64,000 bases of DNA from Pelagibacterales bacterium SAG-MED28 (lineage in GTDB: Bacteria > Pseudomonadota > Alphaproteobacteria > Pelagibacterales > Pelagibacteraceae): contig JACWDY010000001.1 in the NCBI GenBank assembly GCA_014653835.1, positions 1-64,000 of the forward strand, written 5' to 3'. The notes beneath the pieces are model-generated. The model had not been told where the DNA came from. It ran no database searches and saw only the letters and a list, made by a program, of their open reading frames with translations. The stretch's first letter is position 1. Each line of letters starts with the position of its first letter. Both the position numbers and the translations under genes were made by a program. Positions 1 to 11,500 of this stretch are shown piece after piece.

Positions 1-46
1 CTTATCACTCGATTTATTAGCATATTTTATGGTAAAATGATTTATT

Positions 47-65
47 GCATTTATTGCGTAAATGC
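47..65. repeat. Hairpin upstream of tRNA-Tyr
   Basis: A perfect 7-bp inverted repeat (GCATTTA, 5-nt loop, TAAATGC) lies in the non-coding stretch before the first tRNA. The right arm occurs again at 84-90. There is no T-run after it, so it does not look like an intrinsic terminator. I see no gene in 1-121 and no convincing promoter. Confidence 0.4.
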
Positions 66-121
66 TTATAAAACGCTTGTTGTTAAATGCTATTTAAGTT
101 AGTGGGTATCCCCTAGATTAA

Positions 122-207
122 GGAGGGGTACCAAAGCGGTCAAATGGGGCGGGCTGTAAACCCGTTGACTTCGGTCTTCGAAAGTTCGAATCTTTCCCCC
201 TCCACCA
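122..207 (+). tRNA. tRNA-Tyr (GTA)
   Basis: The acceptor stem GGAGGGG (122-128) pairs with CCCCTCC (197-203), followed by an encoded ACCA end. The anticodon loop at 154-160 carries GTA at 156-158. A long variable arm between the anticodon and T arms fits a class II bacterial tRNA-Tyr. The order tRNA-Tyr, tRNA-Gly, tuf, tRNA-Trp, secE is the classic tufB-type cluster, so this tRNA is probably co-transcribed with tuf. Confidence 0.96.
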
Positions 208-251
208 AACTTAAAGGTTTAACAGTAAAGAGCGCGATAAGTTTGGATATT

Positions 252-325
252 GCGGGTGTAGTTCAATGGTAGAACGCTAGCCTTCCAAGCTGGATGTAAG
301 GGTTCGATTCCCTTTACCCGCTCCA
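252..325 (+). tRNA. tRNA-Gly (TCC)
   Basis: The acceptor stem GCGGGTG (252-258) pairs with TACCCGC (315-321) with one G-T pair. It is followed by discriminator T and an encoded CCA at 323-325. The anticodon TCC is at 284-286. It lies 44 nt after tRNA-Tyr and 37 nt before tuf, consistent with a mixed tRNA-mRNA transcript processed by RNases. Confidence 0.96.
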
Positions 326-362
326 AAATTAAAAATTAAAATATAAAGTGAGGAAAAAATAA

Positions 363-1562
363 ATGTCAAAAGAAAAGTTTCAACGTAATAAGCCACATTG
401 TAACATAGGCACAATTGGACATGTCGACCACGGTAAAACAACATTAACCGCTGCAATTACCAAAGTATTATCTGAAGCAGGCGGAACATCGAGTGCAAAC
501 TTTGTTGCTTACGATCAAATAGATAAAGCACCAGAAGAAAAAGAGAGAGGAATTACAATTTCAACCGCTCACGTTGAATATGAAACTGAAAAAAGACATT
601 ACGCCCATGTAGATTGTCCAGGTCACGCTGATTATGTAAAAAATATGATTACTGGTGCTGCACAAATGGATGGAGCGATTTTAGTAGTTAATGCTGCTGA
701 CGGTCCTATGCCTCAAACTAGAGAGCACATTCTTTTAGCTAGACAAGTAGGCGTTCCTGCAATTGTAGTTTTTTTAAATAAAATTGATACAGTAAAAGAT
801 AAAGAACTTGTTGATTTGGTTGAAGAAGAAATTCGAGAACTTCTAACATCTTATAAATTTCCAGGTGACAAAATTCCAATAGTGAAAGGCTCAGCTTTAA
901 ATGCCGTAGAAGGCAAAGACGAAGCAACAGGTAAAAATGCAATCATGGAATTGATGAAAGCAGTAGATGAAACTATTCCGCAACCTGATAGACCTAAAGA
1001 TAAACCGTTCTTAATGCCTGTAGAAGATGTATTCTCAATTTCTGGTAGAGGTACTGTTGTAACTGGAAGAGTAGAATCAGGAGTTATAAAAGTTGGTGAG
1101 GAAATTGAAATAGTTGGTATTAGAGAAACAAAAAAATCTGTTTGCACTGGTGTTGAAATGTTTAGAAAACTGTTAGACAGTGGTGAAGCGGGCGATAACA
1201 TTGGAGCTCTTTTAAGAGGTGTAGAGAGAACAGATGTTGAGAGAGGACAAGTACTCTGTAAACCAGGATCTATTACTCCGCACACAGAATTCGAGTGTCA
1301 AGCCTATATTCTAAAAAAAGAGGAGGGTGGAAGACACACTCCATTCTTTACTAAATATAGACCTCAATTTTATTTTAGAACCACGGACGTTACAGGTGAG
1401 GTAACACTTCCATCTGGAACAGAAATGGTTATGCCAGGTGATGATGGAAAATTCACAGTCAAGTTGATTACACCTATCGCTATGAACGAAAATCTAAATT
1501 TTGCGATCAGAGAAGGTGGTAAAACAGTTGGAGCTGGAGTAGTAACTAAAATAATTAAGTAA
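363..1562 (+). CDS. tuf: Elongation factor Tu
   Basis: EF-Tu is the GTPase that brings aminoacyl-tRNA to the ribosomal A site. At 399 aa it is normal length. The G1 motif GHVDHGKT is at about residues 19-26, the G3 motif DCPGH near 83 and the NKID G4 motif near 138, followed by the two beta-barrel domains. The start is preceded by a GAGG ribosome-binding site 10 nt upstream. This is the only tuf in the window: the usual second copy after fusA is missing, so it is probably the sole gene. It lies between tRNA-Gly and tRNA-Trp. Confidence 0.99.
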   Translation: MSKEKFQRNKPHCNIGTIGHVDHGKTTLTAAITKVLSEAGGTSSANFVAYDQIDKAPEEKERGITISTAHVEYETEKRHYAHVDCPGHADYVKNMITGAAQMDGAILVVNAADGPMPQTREHILLARQVGVPAIVVFLNKIDTVKDKELVDLVEEEIRELLTSYKFPGDKIPIVKGSALNAVEGKDEATGKNAIMELMKAVDETIPQPDRPKDKPFLMPVEDVFSISGRGTVVTGRVESGVIKVGEEIEIVGIRETKKSVCTGVEMFRKLLDSGEAGDNIGALLRGVERTDVERGQVLCKPGSITPHTEFECQAYILKKEEGGRHTPFFTKYRPQFYFRTTDVTGEVTLPSGTEMVMPGDDGKFTVKLITPIAMNENLNFAIREGGKTVGAGVVTKIIK

Positions 1563-1567
1563 CGCTT

Positions 1568-1643
1568 AGGAGCGTAGTTCAATTGGTAGAGCGCCGGTCT
1601 CCAAAACCGGAGGTTGTGGGTTCGAGTCCCTCCGCTCCTGCCA
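1568..1643 (+). tRNA. tRNA-Trp (CCA)
   Basis: The acceptor stem AGGAGCG (1568-1574) pairs with CGCTCCT (1633-1639), followed by discriminator G and encoded CCA at 1641-1643. The anticodon CCA is at 1601-1603. It sits 5 nt after the tuf stop and 15 nt before secE, so it must be cut out of a tuf-secE transcript. Confidence 0.97.
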
Positions 1644-1658
1644 AACTGTGAGAGAGTT

Positions 1659-1850
1659 ATGAAAAATCCTTTAAAATTCATTCAAGAAGTTAAGCAAGAA
1701 ACTTTTAGAATTACATGGCCAACTAAGAAGGACACAATGATGGGAGCAGTCATGGTGTTTGCACTAGCCTCAATAGCTGCAATATTCTTTCTTATTTTAG
1801 ATCAAATCTTAAGGTTTTTATTAAACATAATTTTAACAATTAATTTTTAA
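1659..1850 (+). CDS. secE: Preprotein translocase subunit SecE
   Basis: SecE is the small membrane subunit that clamps SecY in the SecYEG export channel. The protein is 63 aa, with a short amphipathic N-terminus (FIQEVKQETFRITWP) and one transmembrane helix at about residues 27-60, the minimal single-span form usual outside enterobacteria. I chose the ATG at 1659. An in-frame ATG at 1614 would start inside tRNA-Trp and add 15 unrelated residues. The secE-nusG-rplK order is universal. Confidence 0.95.
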   Translation: MKNPLKFIQEVKQETFRITWPTKKDTMMGAVMVFALASIAAIFFLILDQILRFLLNIILTINF

Positions 1851-1853
1851 GAA

Positions 1854-2378
1854 ATGAATTGGTATATAGTACAAGCTTATTCTGGATTTGAAAAAAAAGT
1901 TGTTGAGTCAATAAGAGAGGAGCTAAAAAAACATAAACTAGAAGAAAATATTGGAGAGTTATTAGTTCCTACCCATCAAATTACTCAAGTTAAAAAAGGC
2001 AAAAGAACAAAAAAGGAAAGTAAATATTTTCCAGGATACGTATTGTTAAAAGTTGAGCTTACGAAACAAATTTACCATTTAATTAAAAATCTCTCAAAAG
2101 TAAGTGGTTTTTTAGGATCTGGAGACAAACCAACTCCTATAACTGATACAGAAATACAAAGAATACTTGGACAAGTTTCTGAAAGCGCGAATAGCCAAAA
2201 AACAGGTATCAGTTTTGAAATTGGTGAGAAAGTTAAAGTGTGTGATGGCCCTTTTGCCTCATTTAATGGATTAATTGAAGAAATTGATGAAGAAAAATCT
2301 AGACTTAAAGTCTCTGTTTCTATATTTGGTAGACCAACTCCTGTAGATTTAGAATTTAACCAAGTGGAGAAAAATTAG
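1854..2378 (+). CDS. nusG: Transcription termination/antitermination factor NusG
   Basis: NusG binds RNA polymerase and links it to Rho or to the ribosome. The 174-aa protein has the N-terminal NGN domain, starting with the typical WYIVQAYSGFE, and a C-terminal KOW domain at about residues 120-170 (GEKVKVCDGPFASFNG). The length is normal. It starts 3 nt after secE and its stop abuts the rplK start, so it is cotranscribed with both. Confidence 0.98.
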   Translation: MNWYIVQAYSGFEKKVVESIREELKKHKLEENIGELLVPTHQITQVKKGKRTKKESKYFPGYVLLKVELTKQIYHLIKNLSKVSGFLGSGDKPTPITDTEIQRILGQVSESANSQKTGISFEIGEKVKVCDGPFASFNGLIEEIDEEKSRLKVSVSIFGRPTPVDLEFNQVEKN

Positions 2379-2804
2379 ATGGCGAAAGAAATTACGGGTT
2401 ATGTAAAATTACAAATTAAAGGTGGACAAGCAAATCCAGCTCCACCTGTTGGTCCAGCTCTTGGTCAAAGAGGAATAAATATTATGGAATTTTGTAAAGC
2501 TTTTAACGAAAAAACAAAAGCTTTTATGGGAAAGCCTGTGCCAGTTGTAATTACAGTTTACAAAGATAAAAAATTTGATTTTATAATTAAATCGCCACCA
2601 GCTTCACATTTTATAAGAGAGGCTGCCAAATTAAAAAGTGGATCAAAAGAACCAGGAAGAGTTGTAGCTGGATCTATTACCATGAAACAAGCCGAAGCTA
2701 TAGCAAAAGAGAAAATGAAAGATTTAAATGCTTTTGATATTAAAGAAGCAACAAAAATAATTTGTGGTTCAGCAAGATCAATGGGTATTGAAGTAAAAGA
2801 ATAA
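2379..2804 (+). CDS. rplK: 50S ribosomal protein L11
   Basis: L11 binds the GTPase-associated region of 23S rRNA and is needed for factor binding and for sensing uncharged tRNA. The 141-aa length is standard. The N-terminal proline-rich segment [14 protein letters not shown] (about residues 18-31) and the C-terminal rRNA-binding helices are intact. The start codon follows the nusG stop directly with no spacer, so translation is probably coupled. Confidence 0.98.
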   Translation: MAKEITGYVKLQIKGGQANPAPPVGPALGQRGINIMEFCKAFNEKTKAFMGKPVPVVITVYKDKKFDFIIKSPPASHFIREAAKLKSGSKEPGRVVAGSITMKQAEAIAKEKMKDLNAFDIKEATKIICGSARSMGIEVKE

Positions 2805-2806
2805 TA

Positions 2807-3493
2807 ATGAATAAAAATTCAAAAAGATACAGAGAAATTTTAAAAAATTTTATTAAAGGAAAAAAAGTTGGTTCTAAAGAGGCAATTGAACTTGTCAAAA
2901 AAAACTCCACAGCTAAATTTGATGAGTCAATCGATGTATCTTTAAAGATAAATTTAAAACAATCAAAAGGTGGAGATCTTAGTTTAAGAACAGTTGTTAA
3001 TTTACCAAATGGTTCTGGAAAAAAAAATAAAGTAGCTGTTTTATGTGAACCGGATAAAATTGATGAAGCTAAAGGAGCTGGAGCTGATGTAGTTGGATCT
3101 GATGACCTCATAGAAAAAATCGGTGCAGGAAAATTTGATTTTACAAAACTAATTTGTACACCAGGTATGATGAGTAAAATTGGTAAATACGGAAAAATTT
3201 TAGGACCAAAAGGCTTAATGCCAAATCCTAAATTAGGAACCGTGGCAACTGATATCAAAAAAGCTATAAAAGACATTAAAACAGGTGCAGTTGAAATTCG
3301 AAACGATAAAGATGGAAATCTTGCTTCTACAATTGGAAGAAAAAGTTTTTCTACTGAAAAATTATTAGAAAATTACAATCATTTTATAGAAAGTGTAAAA
3401 AAAGAAAAACCTGATACTATCAAGGGTGAATTAATAAAAGGTACATTTTTAACTTCTACGATGGGTATATCTTATAAAATAGGAGCTAAATAA
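2807..3493 (+). CDS. rplA: 50S ribosomal protein L1
   Basis: L1 forms the mobile L1 stalk that helps deacylated tRNA leave the ribosome. In many bacteria it also represses its own L11-L1 mRNA. At 228 aa the length is normal. The conserved GPKGLMPNPKLGTV block is present around residues 128-141. It begins 2 nt after rplK. I did not identify an L1-binding mimic in the mRNA. Confidence 0.98.
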   Translation: MNKNSKRYREILKNFIKGKKVGSKEAIELVKKNSTAKFDESIDVSLKINLKQSKGGDLSLRTVVNLPNGSGKKNKVAVLCEPDKIDEAKGAGADVVGSDDLIEKIGAGKFDFTKLICTPGMMSKIGKYGKILGPKGLMPNPKLGTVATDIKKAIKDIKTGAVEIRNDKDGNLASTIGRKSFSTEKLLENYNHFIESVKKEKPDTIKGELIKGTFLTSTMGISYKIGAK

Positions 3494-3496
3494 GTT

Positions 3497-4009
3497 ATGA
3501 TGACTAAAGAAGCAAAGAAGAATTACATTGAGGAGATGAAAAGAAATTTCTCAGAGAATGAATCTGTAATGATAGCTCAATATCAAGGTCTTAACGTAAA
3601 TGAATTAGATGCATTAAGAAAAGAATTGCGAGATAAGGGAATTGTATTTAAAATTACAAAAAATAGAATTACTAAAATTGCACTAAAGGATACTCCAAAA
3701 AAAGATTTAGAAAAATATTTTATTGGACCAACCGCAGCAGCAATCTCATCTGACCCAATATCAACTGCAAAAATTTTAACTAAATTTTCTAAATCTAACG
3801 ATAAATTAAAAATTGTTGCTGGATTCATGGACGGTAAGGTTTTAGATGAAAAAGAGGTGTCTGTAATTGCCACACTACCTTCATTAGAGGAAGCAAGAGC
3901 CAATATAGTGGGAATTTTAGCCACTCCAGCTCAAAAATTAGTAAGTATTTTACTTGCACCTGGCTCAAAAATTGCTAATTTAGCGCGCGCAAAGAGTTTA
4001 AAAAATTAA
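3497..4009 (+). CDS. rplJ: 50S ribosomal protein L10
   Basis: L10 anchors L7/L12 dimers on the ribosomal stalk. The 170-aa protein has the usual N-terminal rRNA-binding domain and a C-terminal helical tail. Two ATG codons lie side by side at 3497 and 3500, so the exact start is uncertain by one residue. It lies 3 nt after rplA. Confidence 0.97.
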   Translation: MMTKEAKKNYIEEMKRNFSENESVMIAQYQGLNVNELDALRKELRDKGIVFKITKNRITKIALKDTPKKDLEKYFIGPTAAAISSDPISTAKILTKFSKSNDKLKIVAGFMDGKVLDEKEVSVIATLPSLEEARANIVGILATPAQKLVSILLAPGSKIANLARAKSLKN

Positions 4010-4024
4010 TTCACAGGATCATAC

Positions 4025-4396
4025 ATGGCAGATTTAAATAAAATTATAGATGAACTTTCTACCTTAACAGTCGTTGAGGCAGCAGAACTTTCAAAACAAC
4101 TAGAGGAAAAATGGGGAGTTACAGCAGCGGCTCCAGTAGCTGCGGCACCAGCGGGTGGAGCAGCAACACCAGCAGGTGAAGAAAAATCGGAATTTTCTGT
4201 TTTTTTAGCTTCAGCTGGAGATAAAAAAATTAACGTAATTAAAGAAGTTAGAGCAATAACTGGTTTAGGTTTAAAAGAAGCAAAAGATTTAGTAGAGGCA
4301 GCACCAAAGGAAATTAAGGGTGGTGTGGCTAAAAAAGATGCTGATGAATTTAAGAAAAAACTTGAAGCAGCTGGAGCTAAAGTAGAATTAAAGTAA
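4025..4396 (+). CDS. rplL: 50S ribosomal protein L7/L12
   Basis: L7/L12 is the multi-copy stalk protein that recruits translation factors. At 123 aa it has the N-terminal dimerisation helix, an alanine/proline-rich hinge at about residues 38-60, and the conserved factor-binding C-terminal domain ([20 protein letters not shown]). It is followed by a hairpin before rpoB, so stalk and polymerase genes may be expressed at different levels. Confidence 0.98.
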   Translation: MADLNKIIDELSTLTVVEAAELSKQLEEKWGVTAAAPVAAAPAGGAATPAGEEKSEFSVFLASAGDKKINVIKEVRAITGLGLKEAKDLVEAAPKEIKGGVAKKDADEFKKKLEAAGAKVELK

Positions 4397-4415
4397 ACAA
4401 TTTTTAAGACTAAAT

Positions 4416-4449
4416 TTTATTGTAAAGTTAATCTTACAATAGGATTTTT
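4416..4449 (+). terminator. Candidate rplL-rpoB attenuator hairpin
   Basis: An inverted repeat, ATTGTAA (4419-4425), 8-nt loop, TTACAAT (4434-4440), lies between rplL and rpoB and can be extended outward by T-A and G-T pairs. A run of seven T residues follows a few bases later. In E. coli a leaky terminator at this position reduces rpoBC transcription relative to rplJL. This stem is AT-rich and would be weak, which fits partial read-through. Confidence 0.5.
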
Positions 4450-4458
4450 TTATATTTG

Positions 4459-7400
4459 ATGCAATTATCTTTTACTCAAAAGAAACATATAAGAAAAAAC
4501 TTTGGAAAATTAGCTGAAGGTTTATCTATACCCAACTTAATTGAAGTTCAAAAAAATTCATATAATGAATTTCTAGAGTCAAAGTCATTAAAAGAGCAAT
4601 TAAACGATCTATCTAAGGGTATAGATAAAGTATTTAAAAGTATTTTTCCAATTGAAGATGGAAATGATAAATCAACTTTAGAATATATTTCTTACAAGTT
4701 AGAAAAACCAAAATTTGACGTCATAGAATGTAAGCAAAGAAGTTTATCTTACTCTGCTGCATTGAAAGCAAATTTAAGATTAGTAGTTTATGATATTGAT
4801 TTAGAAAATAATACTAAACAGATTCTTTCCGCTAAAGAACAAGAAGTTTTTATCGGGGATCTTCCTTTAATGACTCCAAGTGCTACGTTTATTACAAACG
4901 GCGTTGAGAGAGTTGTAGTTAATCAAATGCATAGAAGTCCTGGAGTTTTTTTTGATCACGACAAAGGTAAAACACACGCGAGTGGTAAACTTTTGTTTAA
5001 TTGTCGTATAATTCCCGGTAGAGGTTCATGGTTAGATTTTGAATTCGATCCAAAAGATATCCTGTATTTTAGAATTGATAGAAAGAAAAAGCTACCAATA
5101 ACAACATTTTTATTTTCACTTGGTTTTTCCAAAGATAAAATAATTGAAACATTTTACTCTACTAATAAGTATAATTATAATAAAGAAATTAAATGTTGGA
5201 TTACAGATTTTGACCCAGAAAATTATAAAAGACCAATAAAACTATCTTACGATTTAATTGACGCTAAAAATAATAAAATAGTTTTAAGTAAAGGTGAAAA
5301 ATTAAACATAGTTATTTCAAAAAAACTTAAAGAAAAGGGCTTAAACTCTATAGCCATACCTAATGATCAGATTGTTGGAAAATATCTTGCAAAAGATATT
5401 CTAGATAAGAACGGCGAGCTATTGATAGGAGCTGGTTTTGATATTACAGAAGAACAATTAGAAAAAATTATTGCTCAAGAAGAAGAAGAACTAAATATTG
5501 TAAACATAGATCCAATTAATAAAGGACCTTATATCTTAGAGAGTCTAAAAATAGATAAAAACGTAAATAAGGTTGATGCTCTTAACGATATTTATAAAGT
5601 TTTAAGACCAGGCGAAGCACCCTCAATTGAAATAGCAGAAGAGATATTTAATAACTTATATTTTAAGAAAGAAAGGTACGATTTGTCTGAGGTAGGTAGA
5701 GTAAAACTGAATTCGAAACTAAATTTAGATACTAGCTCTAAGAAAACAATATTAGATACAACAGACATTGTGGCTATTATTAAATTTATGTTAGATTTAC
5801 GAGATGGAAAGGGTGATGTAGATGATATTGACCATTTAGGAAATAGAAGAGTTCGATCAGTAGGTGAACTTGTTGAAAATCAATTCAGAATTGGCCTTTT
5901 AAGAATGGAGAGAACTGTAAAAGAAAAAATGTCCACTTTTTTAGAAATTGAGTCTGCAATGCCACAAGATTTAATAAATGCAAAACCTATTACAACGTCT
6001 TTAAAAGATTTTTTTGCAACTTCTCAACTCTCCCAATTTATGGATCAAACTAACCCATTATCTGAAATCACTCATAAAAGAAGAGTTTCAGCTTTAGGTC
6101 CCGGAGGACTAACTAGAGAAAGAGCTGGTTTTGAAGTAAGAGACGTTCATCCAACTCATTATGGCAGAATTTGTCCGATTGAAACACCAGAAGGACCAAA
6201 CATTGGTTTAATAAATAGTTTAGCTACTTATTGTAGAGTAAATAAATTTGGGTACATTGAAAGTCCTTACAAAAAAGTTATTAATGGAAAAGTTACCACT
6301 GAAATAAAATATCTTTCAGCTATTGAAGAAGAAAAATACACAATTGCACAAGCCAACTCTGCGTTAAATAAAGATGGATCTTTTACGGAAGAATTAGTTG
6401 CTTGTAGAAAAAATCTAAACTTTGAATTATCATCAAGGGAAAATATTGATTACATAGATGTTTCACCTAAACAATTAGTGTCAGTTGCTGCAGCTTTAAT
6501 TCCTTTTTTAGAAAATGATGATGCAAATAGGGCGTTAATGGGATCGAATATGATGAGACAAGCTGTGCCGTTATTAAAACCGGAGTCACCTTTAGTAGGC
6601 ACAGGTATTGAGGCAGACGTAGCATTAGACTCTGGCGTTACAATTGTAGCAAGAAGAAATGGCATAGTTGACAAAATTGATGGAAAACGAATAGTAGTTA
6701 AGGCAACAGATGTAACTGATTTATCTCAGTCTGCTGTAGACATTTACAATTTATCTAAATTTCAAAGATCTAATCAAAATACATGTATTAATCAAAAACC
6801 TTTAGTTAAAGTGGGAGATAAAATTAAAAAGGGCGATATAATTGCTGATGGTCCCGCTACAAAATTAGGCGAATTAGCTCTAGGTAAAAATGTTACTGTA
6901 GCTTTCATGCCATGGCAAGGATATAATTTTGAAGACTCAATTTTAATTTCAGAGAGATGTGTAACCGATGATGTGTTTACTTCAGTTCATATCGAAGAGT
7001 ATGAGGCTATGGCAAGAGATACTAAGTTGGGTGCAGAGGAAATAACAAGAGATATTCCAAATGTTAGCGAAGAAAGTTTAAGAAATTTAGACGAGTCAGG
7101 CATTGTTTATGTCGGAGCAGAAGTAAAACCAAGTGATATTTTAGTTGGTAAAGTAACACCTAAAAGTGAAACTTCATCTAGCCCAGAAGAAAAATTATTA
7201 AGATCTATTTTTGGTGAAAAAGCTACGGATGTAAGAGACTCTTCTTTAAAATTACCCTCAGGAAGCACCGGTGTAGTTATAGATGTTAGAGTTTTTAACA
7301 GACATGGAATTGAAAAAGATGAAAGATCAATAGCTATTGAGAGAGCTGAGATTGAGTCAGTTCAAGAAGATAAAAAAGTAGAAGAAGAAATACTTAATAG

Positions 7401-8550
7401 AAATATAAAACAAAGAGTGACTGATTTGTTAAACGGCAAAACTATTAATAAACAGTTTAAAGATTTAAAACCCGAAACAACTTTAAATCAAAATGATTTT
7501 GTAAAATTAACACTTAAAGATCTTTGGAAAATTCCATTAGAAAACCAAGAATTGAATACTAATTTGGAAAAATTAAAAATCCAGTTTGACAATGCGTCTG
7601 AAGATATAAGATTAAGATTTGAAGATAAAGTTATTAAAATTCAACAAGGTGATGACTTATTACCAACGGTAATGAAAGTCGTTAAAGTTTTTGTTGCGGT
7701 GAAGAGAAGATTAATGCCAGGGGATAAAATGGCTGGTAGACATGGCAACAAAGGGGTTGTGAGTAAAATTGTTCCTGTTGAAGATATGCCATACATGGAA
7801 AATGGAAAGCCTGTAGATATCGTTTTAAATCCACTTGGTGTACCAAGTCGTATGAATGTTGGTCAAATTTTAGAAACTCATCTTGGCTGGTCTTGCTCAG
7901 AGTTAGGTGATCAAATAAAACATTATTTAAAAAATTTTGATAAACAAATTGAAAAGATAAGAGAAAAGTTAAAAGAAATTTATGGGAAATCTTATTATGA
8001 TGAAATTATTTCTAAATTATCAAATAAAGAAATTGCTGAATTAGTCCAAAATCTTTCTAATGGAGTGCCTATAGCAACACCAGTATTTGACGGAGCTAGT
8101 ACAGAAGATATTACAAAAATGTTGGATCTAGCTAAACTTCCAAATTCAGGTCAAACTCATTTATGGAATGGTCAAACGGGAGAGAGATTTGATAGACCTG
8201 TGACTGTAGGAATAATTTATATGCTTAAATTAAATCATTTAGTTGAAGATAAAATTCATGCTAGATCCACTGGGCCTTATAGTTTAGTTACACAACAACC
8301 ACTTGGAGGTAAAGCTCAACTAGGAGGGCAAAGATTTGGTGAAATGGAAGTATGGGCGCTAGAAGCATACGGAGCTTCTTATACGCTACAAGAAATATTA
8401 ACAGTAAAATCTGATGATGTTGCTGGAAGGACAAAAGTTTACGAAACAATTGTGAAGGGTAACAACAACTTCGAGTCAGGAGTGCCGGAATCTTTTAACG
8501 TTTTAGTAAAAGAAATAAGAGCACTTGGTTTAAATATAGAATTAAATTAG
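4459..8550 (+). CDS. rpoB: DNA-directed RNA polymerase subunit beta
   Basis: Beta subunit of RNA polymerase, forming half of the active-site cleft. The 1363-aa length is normal for alphaproteobacteria. The rifampicin pocket is intact around residues 523-560 ([17 protein letters not shown]), matching the sensitive-type sequence. The C-terminus carries the conserved [21 protein letters not shown] block. I start at the ATG at 4459, not the TTG one codon upstream. rpoC follows after 2 nt. Confidence 0.98.
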   Translation: MQLSFTQKKHIRKNFGKLAEGLSIPNLIEVQKNSYNEFLESKSLKEQLNDLSKGIDKVFKSIFPIEDGNDKSTLEYISYKLEKPKFDVIECKQRSLSYSAALKANLRLVVYDIDLENNTKQILSAKEQEVFIGDLPLMTPSATFITNGVERVVVNQMHRSPGVFFDHDKGKTHASGKLLFNCRIIPGRGSWLDFEFDPKDILYFRIDRKKKLPITTFLFSLGFSKDKIIETFYSTNKYNYNKEIKCWITDFDPENYKRPIKLSYDLIDAKNNKIVLSKGEKLNIVISKKLKEKGLNSIAIPNDQIVGKYLAKDILDKNGELLIGAGFDITEEQLEKIIAQEEEELNIVNIDPINKGPYILESLKIDKNVNKVDALNDIYKVLRPGEAPSIEIAEEIFNNLYFKKERYDLSEVGRVKLNSKLNLDTSSKKTILDTTDIVAIIKFMLDLRDGKGDVDDIDHLGNRRVRSVGELVENQFRIGLLRMERTVKEKMSTFLEIESAMPQDLINAKPITTSLKDFFATSQLSQFMDQTNPLSEITHKRRVSALGPGGLTRERAGFEVRDVHPTHYGRICPIETPEGPNIGLINSLATYCRVNKFGYIESPYKKVINGKVTTEIKYLSAIEEEKYTIAQANSALNKDGSFTEELVACRKNLNFELSSRENIDYIDVSPKQLVSVAAALIPFLENDDANRALMGSNMMRQAVPLLKPESPLVGTGIEADVALDSGVTIVARRNGIVDKIDGKRIVVKATDVTDLSQSAVDIYNLSKFQRSNQNTCINQKPLVKVGDKIKKGDIIADGPATKLGELALGKNVTVAFMPWQGYNFEDSILISERCVTDDVFTSVHIEEYEAMARDTKLGAEEITRDIPNVSEESLRNLDESGIVYVGAEVKPSDILVGKVTPKSETSSSPEEKLLRSIFGEKATDVRDSSLKLPSGSTGVVIDVRVFNRHGIEKDERSIAIERAEIESVQEDKKVEEEILNRNIKQRVTDLLNGKTINKQFKDLKPETTLNQNDFVKLTLKDLWKIPLENQELNTNLEKLKIQFDNASEDIRLRFEDKVIKIQQGDDLLPTVMKVVKVFVAVKRRLMPGDKMAGRHGNKGVVSKIVPVEDMPYMENGKPVDIVLNPLGVPSRMNVGQILETHLGWSCSELGDQIKHYLKNFDKQIEKIREKLKEIYGKSYYDEIISKLSNKEIAELVQNLSNGVPIATPVFDGASTEDITKMLDLAKLPNSGQTHLWNGQTGERFDRPVTVGIIYMLKLNHLVEDKIHARSTGPYSLVTQQPLGGKAQLGGQRFGEMEVWALEAYGASYTLQEILTVKSDDVAGRTKVYETIVKGNNNFESGVPESFNVLVKEIRALGLNIELN

Positions 8551-8552
8551 AT

Positions 8553-11500
8553 ATGGAAAAAAATCTTACTAAAATTTTTGAAAATCAAAATATTACTCAA
8601 GAAAATAGCTTTGATAGTATTAAAATAACTCTCGCGAGTCCTGAAAAGATTAAATCTTGGTCTTATGGGGAAATTAAAAAACCAGAAACTATAAATTACA
8701 GAACTTTTAGACCTGAAAAAGATGGTTTATTTTGCTCTAGAATTTTTGGACCAGTTAAAGATTATGAATGTCTTTGTGGTAAGTACAAAAGAATGAAATT
8801 TAGAGGAATTATTTGTGAAAAATGTGGAGTTGAGGTTACAAAATCTAATGTGAGAAGAGAGAGAATGGGTCATATTGATCTTGCATGTTCAGTGGCTCAT
8901 ATTTGGTTTTTAAAATCATTACCAAGCAGAATTTCTCTGGCAATAGATATGAAGCTTAAAGAGGTTGAAAAAGTATTATATTTTGAAAGCTTTATAGTTG
9001 TAGAACCCGGTTTGACAACCTTAAAAAAAGGTCAACTAATATCTGAGGAAGCATTATTAAAAGCCCAAGAGGAATTTGGAGAAGATGCCTTTACAGCTGG
9101 TATTGGCGCAGAAGCGGTAAGAGAAATATTAGTAAATTTAGATCTTAAAAAAGAACAACTTAAATTACGAGAGGCACTTAAGGAAATTAAATCCAAGGTT
9201 ACAGAAGAGAGAACTATTAAAAGATTGAAACTCATCGAATCTTTTATTAATTCAGGAAACAAGCCTGAATGGATGATTTTAACATCTGTTCCGGTGATAC
9301 CTCCAGAATTGAGACCATTAGTTCCTCTTGATGGTGGTAGATTTGCTACGTCTGACTTAAATGATCTGTATAGAAGAGTAATAAATAGAAATAACAGATT
9401 AAAGAGACTTTTAGATCTTAAGGCGCCAGACATTATTGTTAGAAATGAAAAAAGAATGCTTCAAGAGTCAGTAGATGCATTGTTTGACAACGGAAGACGC
9501 GGTAGAGTTATAACGGGCACAGGTAAAAGACCTTTGAAATCTTTGGCAGAGATGCTTAAAGGAAAGCAAGGAAGATTTAGACAAAACTTATTAGGAAAAA
9601 GAGTAGATTATTCTGGAAGATCAGTAATTGTTGTAGGTCCAGAATTAAAATTACACCAGTGTGGCCTTCCTAAGAAAATGGCTTTAGAGTTATTTAAGCC
9701 GTTTCTTTATGCAAGATTAGATAAGTTAGGTTTAGCCACAACTATAAAACAAGCTAAAAGACTAGTTGAAAAAGAAAAGAGTGAAGTTTGGGACTCACTT
9801 GAACATATTATAAGAGAACATCCTATTTTATTAAACCGAGCTCCCACATTACATAGATTAGGAGTTCAAGCATTTGAAGCAAAATTGATTGAAGGAAATG
9901 CGATAGAATTACATCCATTAGTTTGTGCTGCTTTCAACGCTGATTTCGATGGCGATCAAATGGCAGTTCATATTCCTTTAAGTTTAGAAGCCCAATTAGA
10001 GGCAAGAGTATTAATGATGTCGACAAATAATATTCTGAGTCCATCTAATGGTAAACCAATCATCGTACCAAGTCAGGATATAGTTTTAGGAATTTATTAT
10101 CTTTCTCAAGCTGAAGAAAATGATAAAAAGCCTCGAGGTGTTTTTTCAAGTATTGAGGAAATTGAACAAGCATTAGAAAATAAATCAATTAGTTTGCACT
10201 CTAAAATAGTTTCAGTTTTTAAAACAATTGACCAGGATGGCAAATCAATTGTAGAAAAATATACTAGTACAGCAGGTAGATTTTTATTGGCCTATGTTTT
10301 ACCAAAAAATCACAATATCAAATTTGCTTTAGTTAATAAATTGTTAACTAAGAAAAACGTATCTGAAGTCATAGATACGATTTTTAGATATTGCGGCCAA
10401 AAAGAAACGGTAATTTTTTGTGATAGAATTAAAACTCTTGGTTTTAAACATGCTTTTAAAGCAGGAATATCCTTTGGTAAAGACGATTTAATAATTCCAA
10501 AAACAAAAGAGAATTTAATAGGCAGCACAAAAAAACAAATTGAAGAATATGAAAAACAATATGCAGACGGTTTAATTACTAGAGGAGAAAAATATAATAA
10601 AGTAGTTGATATTTGGTCAAAATGCACTGACACAGTTGCTAACGAAATGATGAAAGAAATTTCATCAGCTGAAAAAGTTTATGACGACGATAGAATTGAA
10701 ACAAATTCTGTTTATATGATGGCCGACTCTGGCGCTAGAGGATCACAGGCACAGATGAAACAATTAGCTGGAATGAGGGGATTAATCGCTAAACCATCTG
10801 GTGAAATTATTGAAACACCAATTATTGCAAATTTTAAAGAAGGTTTATCAGTATTAGAATATTTTAACTCTACGCATGGAGCTAGAAAAGGTTTAGCAGA
10901 TACAGCTTTAAAAACAGCTAATTCAGGCTATCTAACAAGAAGATTATGCGATGTAGCTCAAGATGTGCAAATTACAAAAGCAGAATGCGATCCAAAGAAA
11001 AGATCTTCTGTCACAATTTCCGAAATAATAGAAGGTGGAAATATTTTGGTGAGTCTATCAGAAAGAGTTCTAGGTAGAGTCATAGCAGAAAATATTAAAA
11101 ACCCAGTTACAGGAGAAGTTATAATAAAAAAAGATAAATTAATTGATGAGTTAGATTGTGAAAAAATTGATGCCGCTGGTGTTAAATCAGTTAATGTTTA
11201 CTCTGTAATTACATGTGCTTCTACAAAAGGTGTTTGTCAAGTATGTTACGGTAGAGACTTGGCCAGAGGTAAATTAGTTAGTGTAGGTGAAGCTGTTGGT
11301 ATGATCGCGGCCCAATCAATTGGTGAACCAGGAACTCAATTAACGATGAGAACATTTCACGTAGGAGGTACAGCTCAGATTAAAGAAGAGTCCCAAATTA
11401 TTTGTCAGTCTAAAGGAAAATTGAATATTATTAATAAAAATTTAATTGAAGACTCAAAGAAAAATATAATTGTTATGGGAAGAAACACTCAATTAAGCAT

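Noticed and set aside
851-1285. 144-codon open frame on the minus strand inside tuf
   Set aside because: It mirrors the conserved EF-Tu coding sequence and has no recognisable domain; a shadow frame.
1614-1658. Upstream in-frame ATG for secE
   Set aside because: It lies inside tRNA-Trp and adds 15 residues without similarity to SecE; the ATG at 1659 gives the normal protein.
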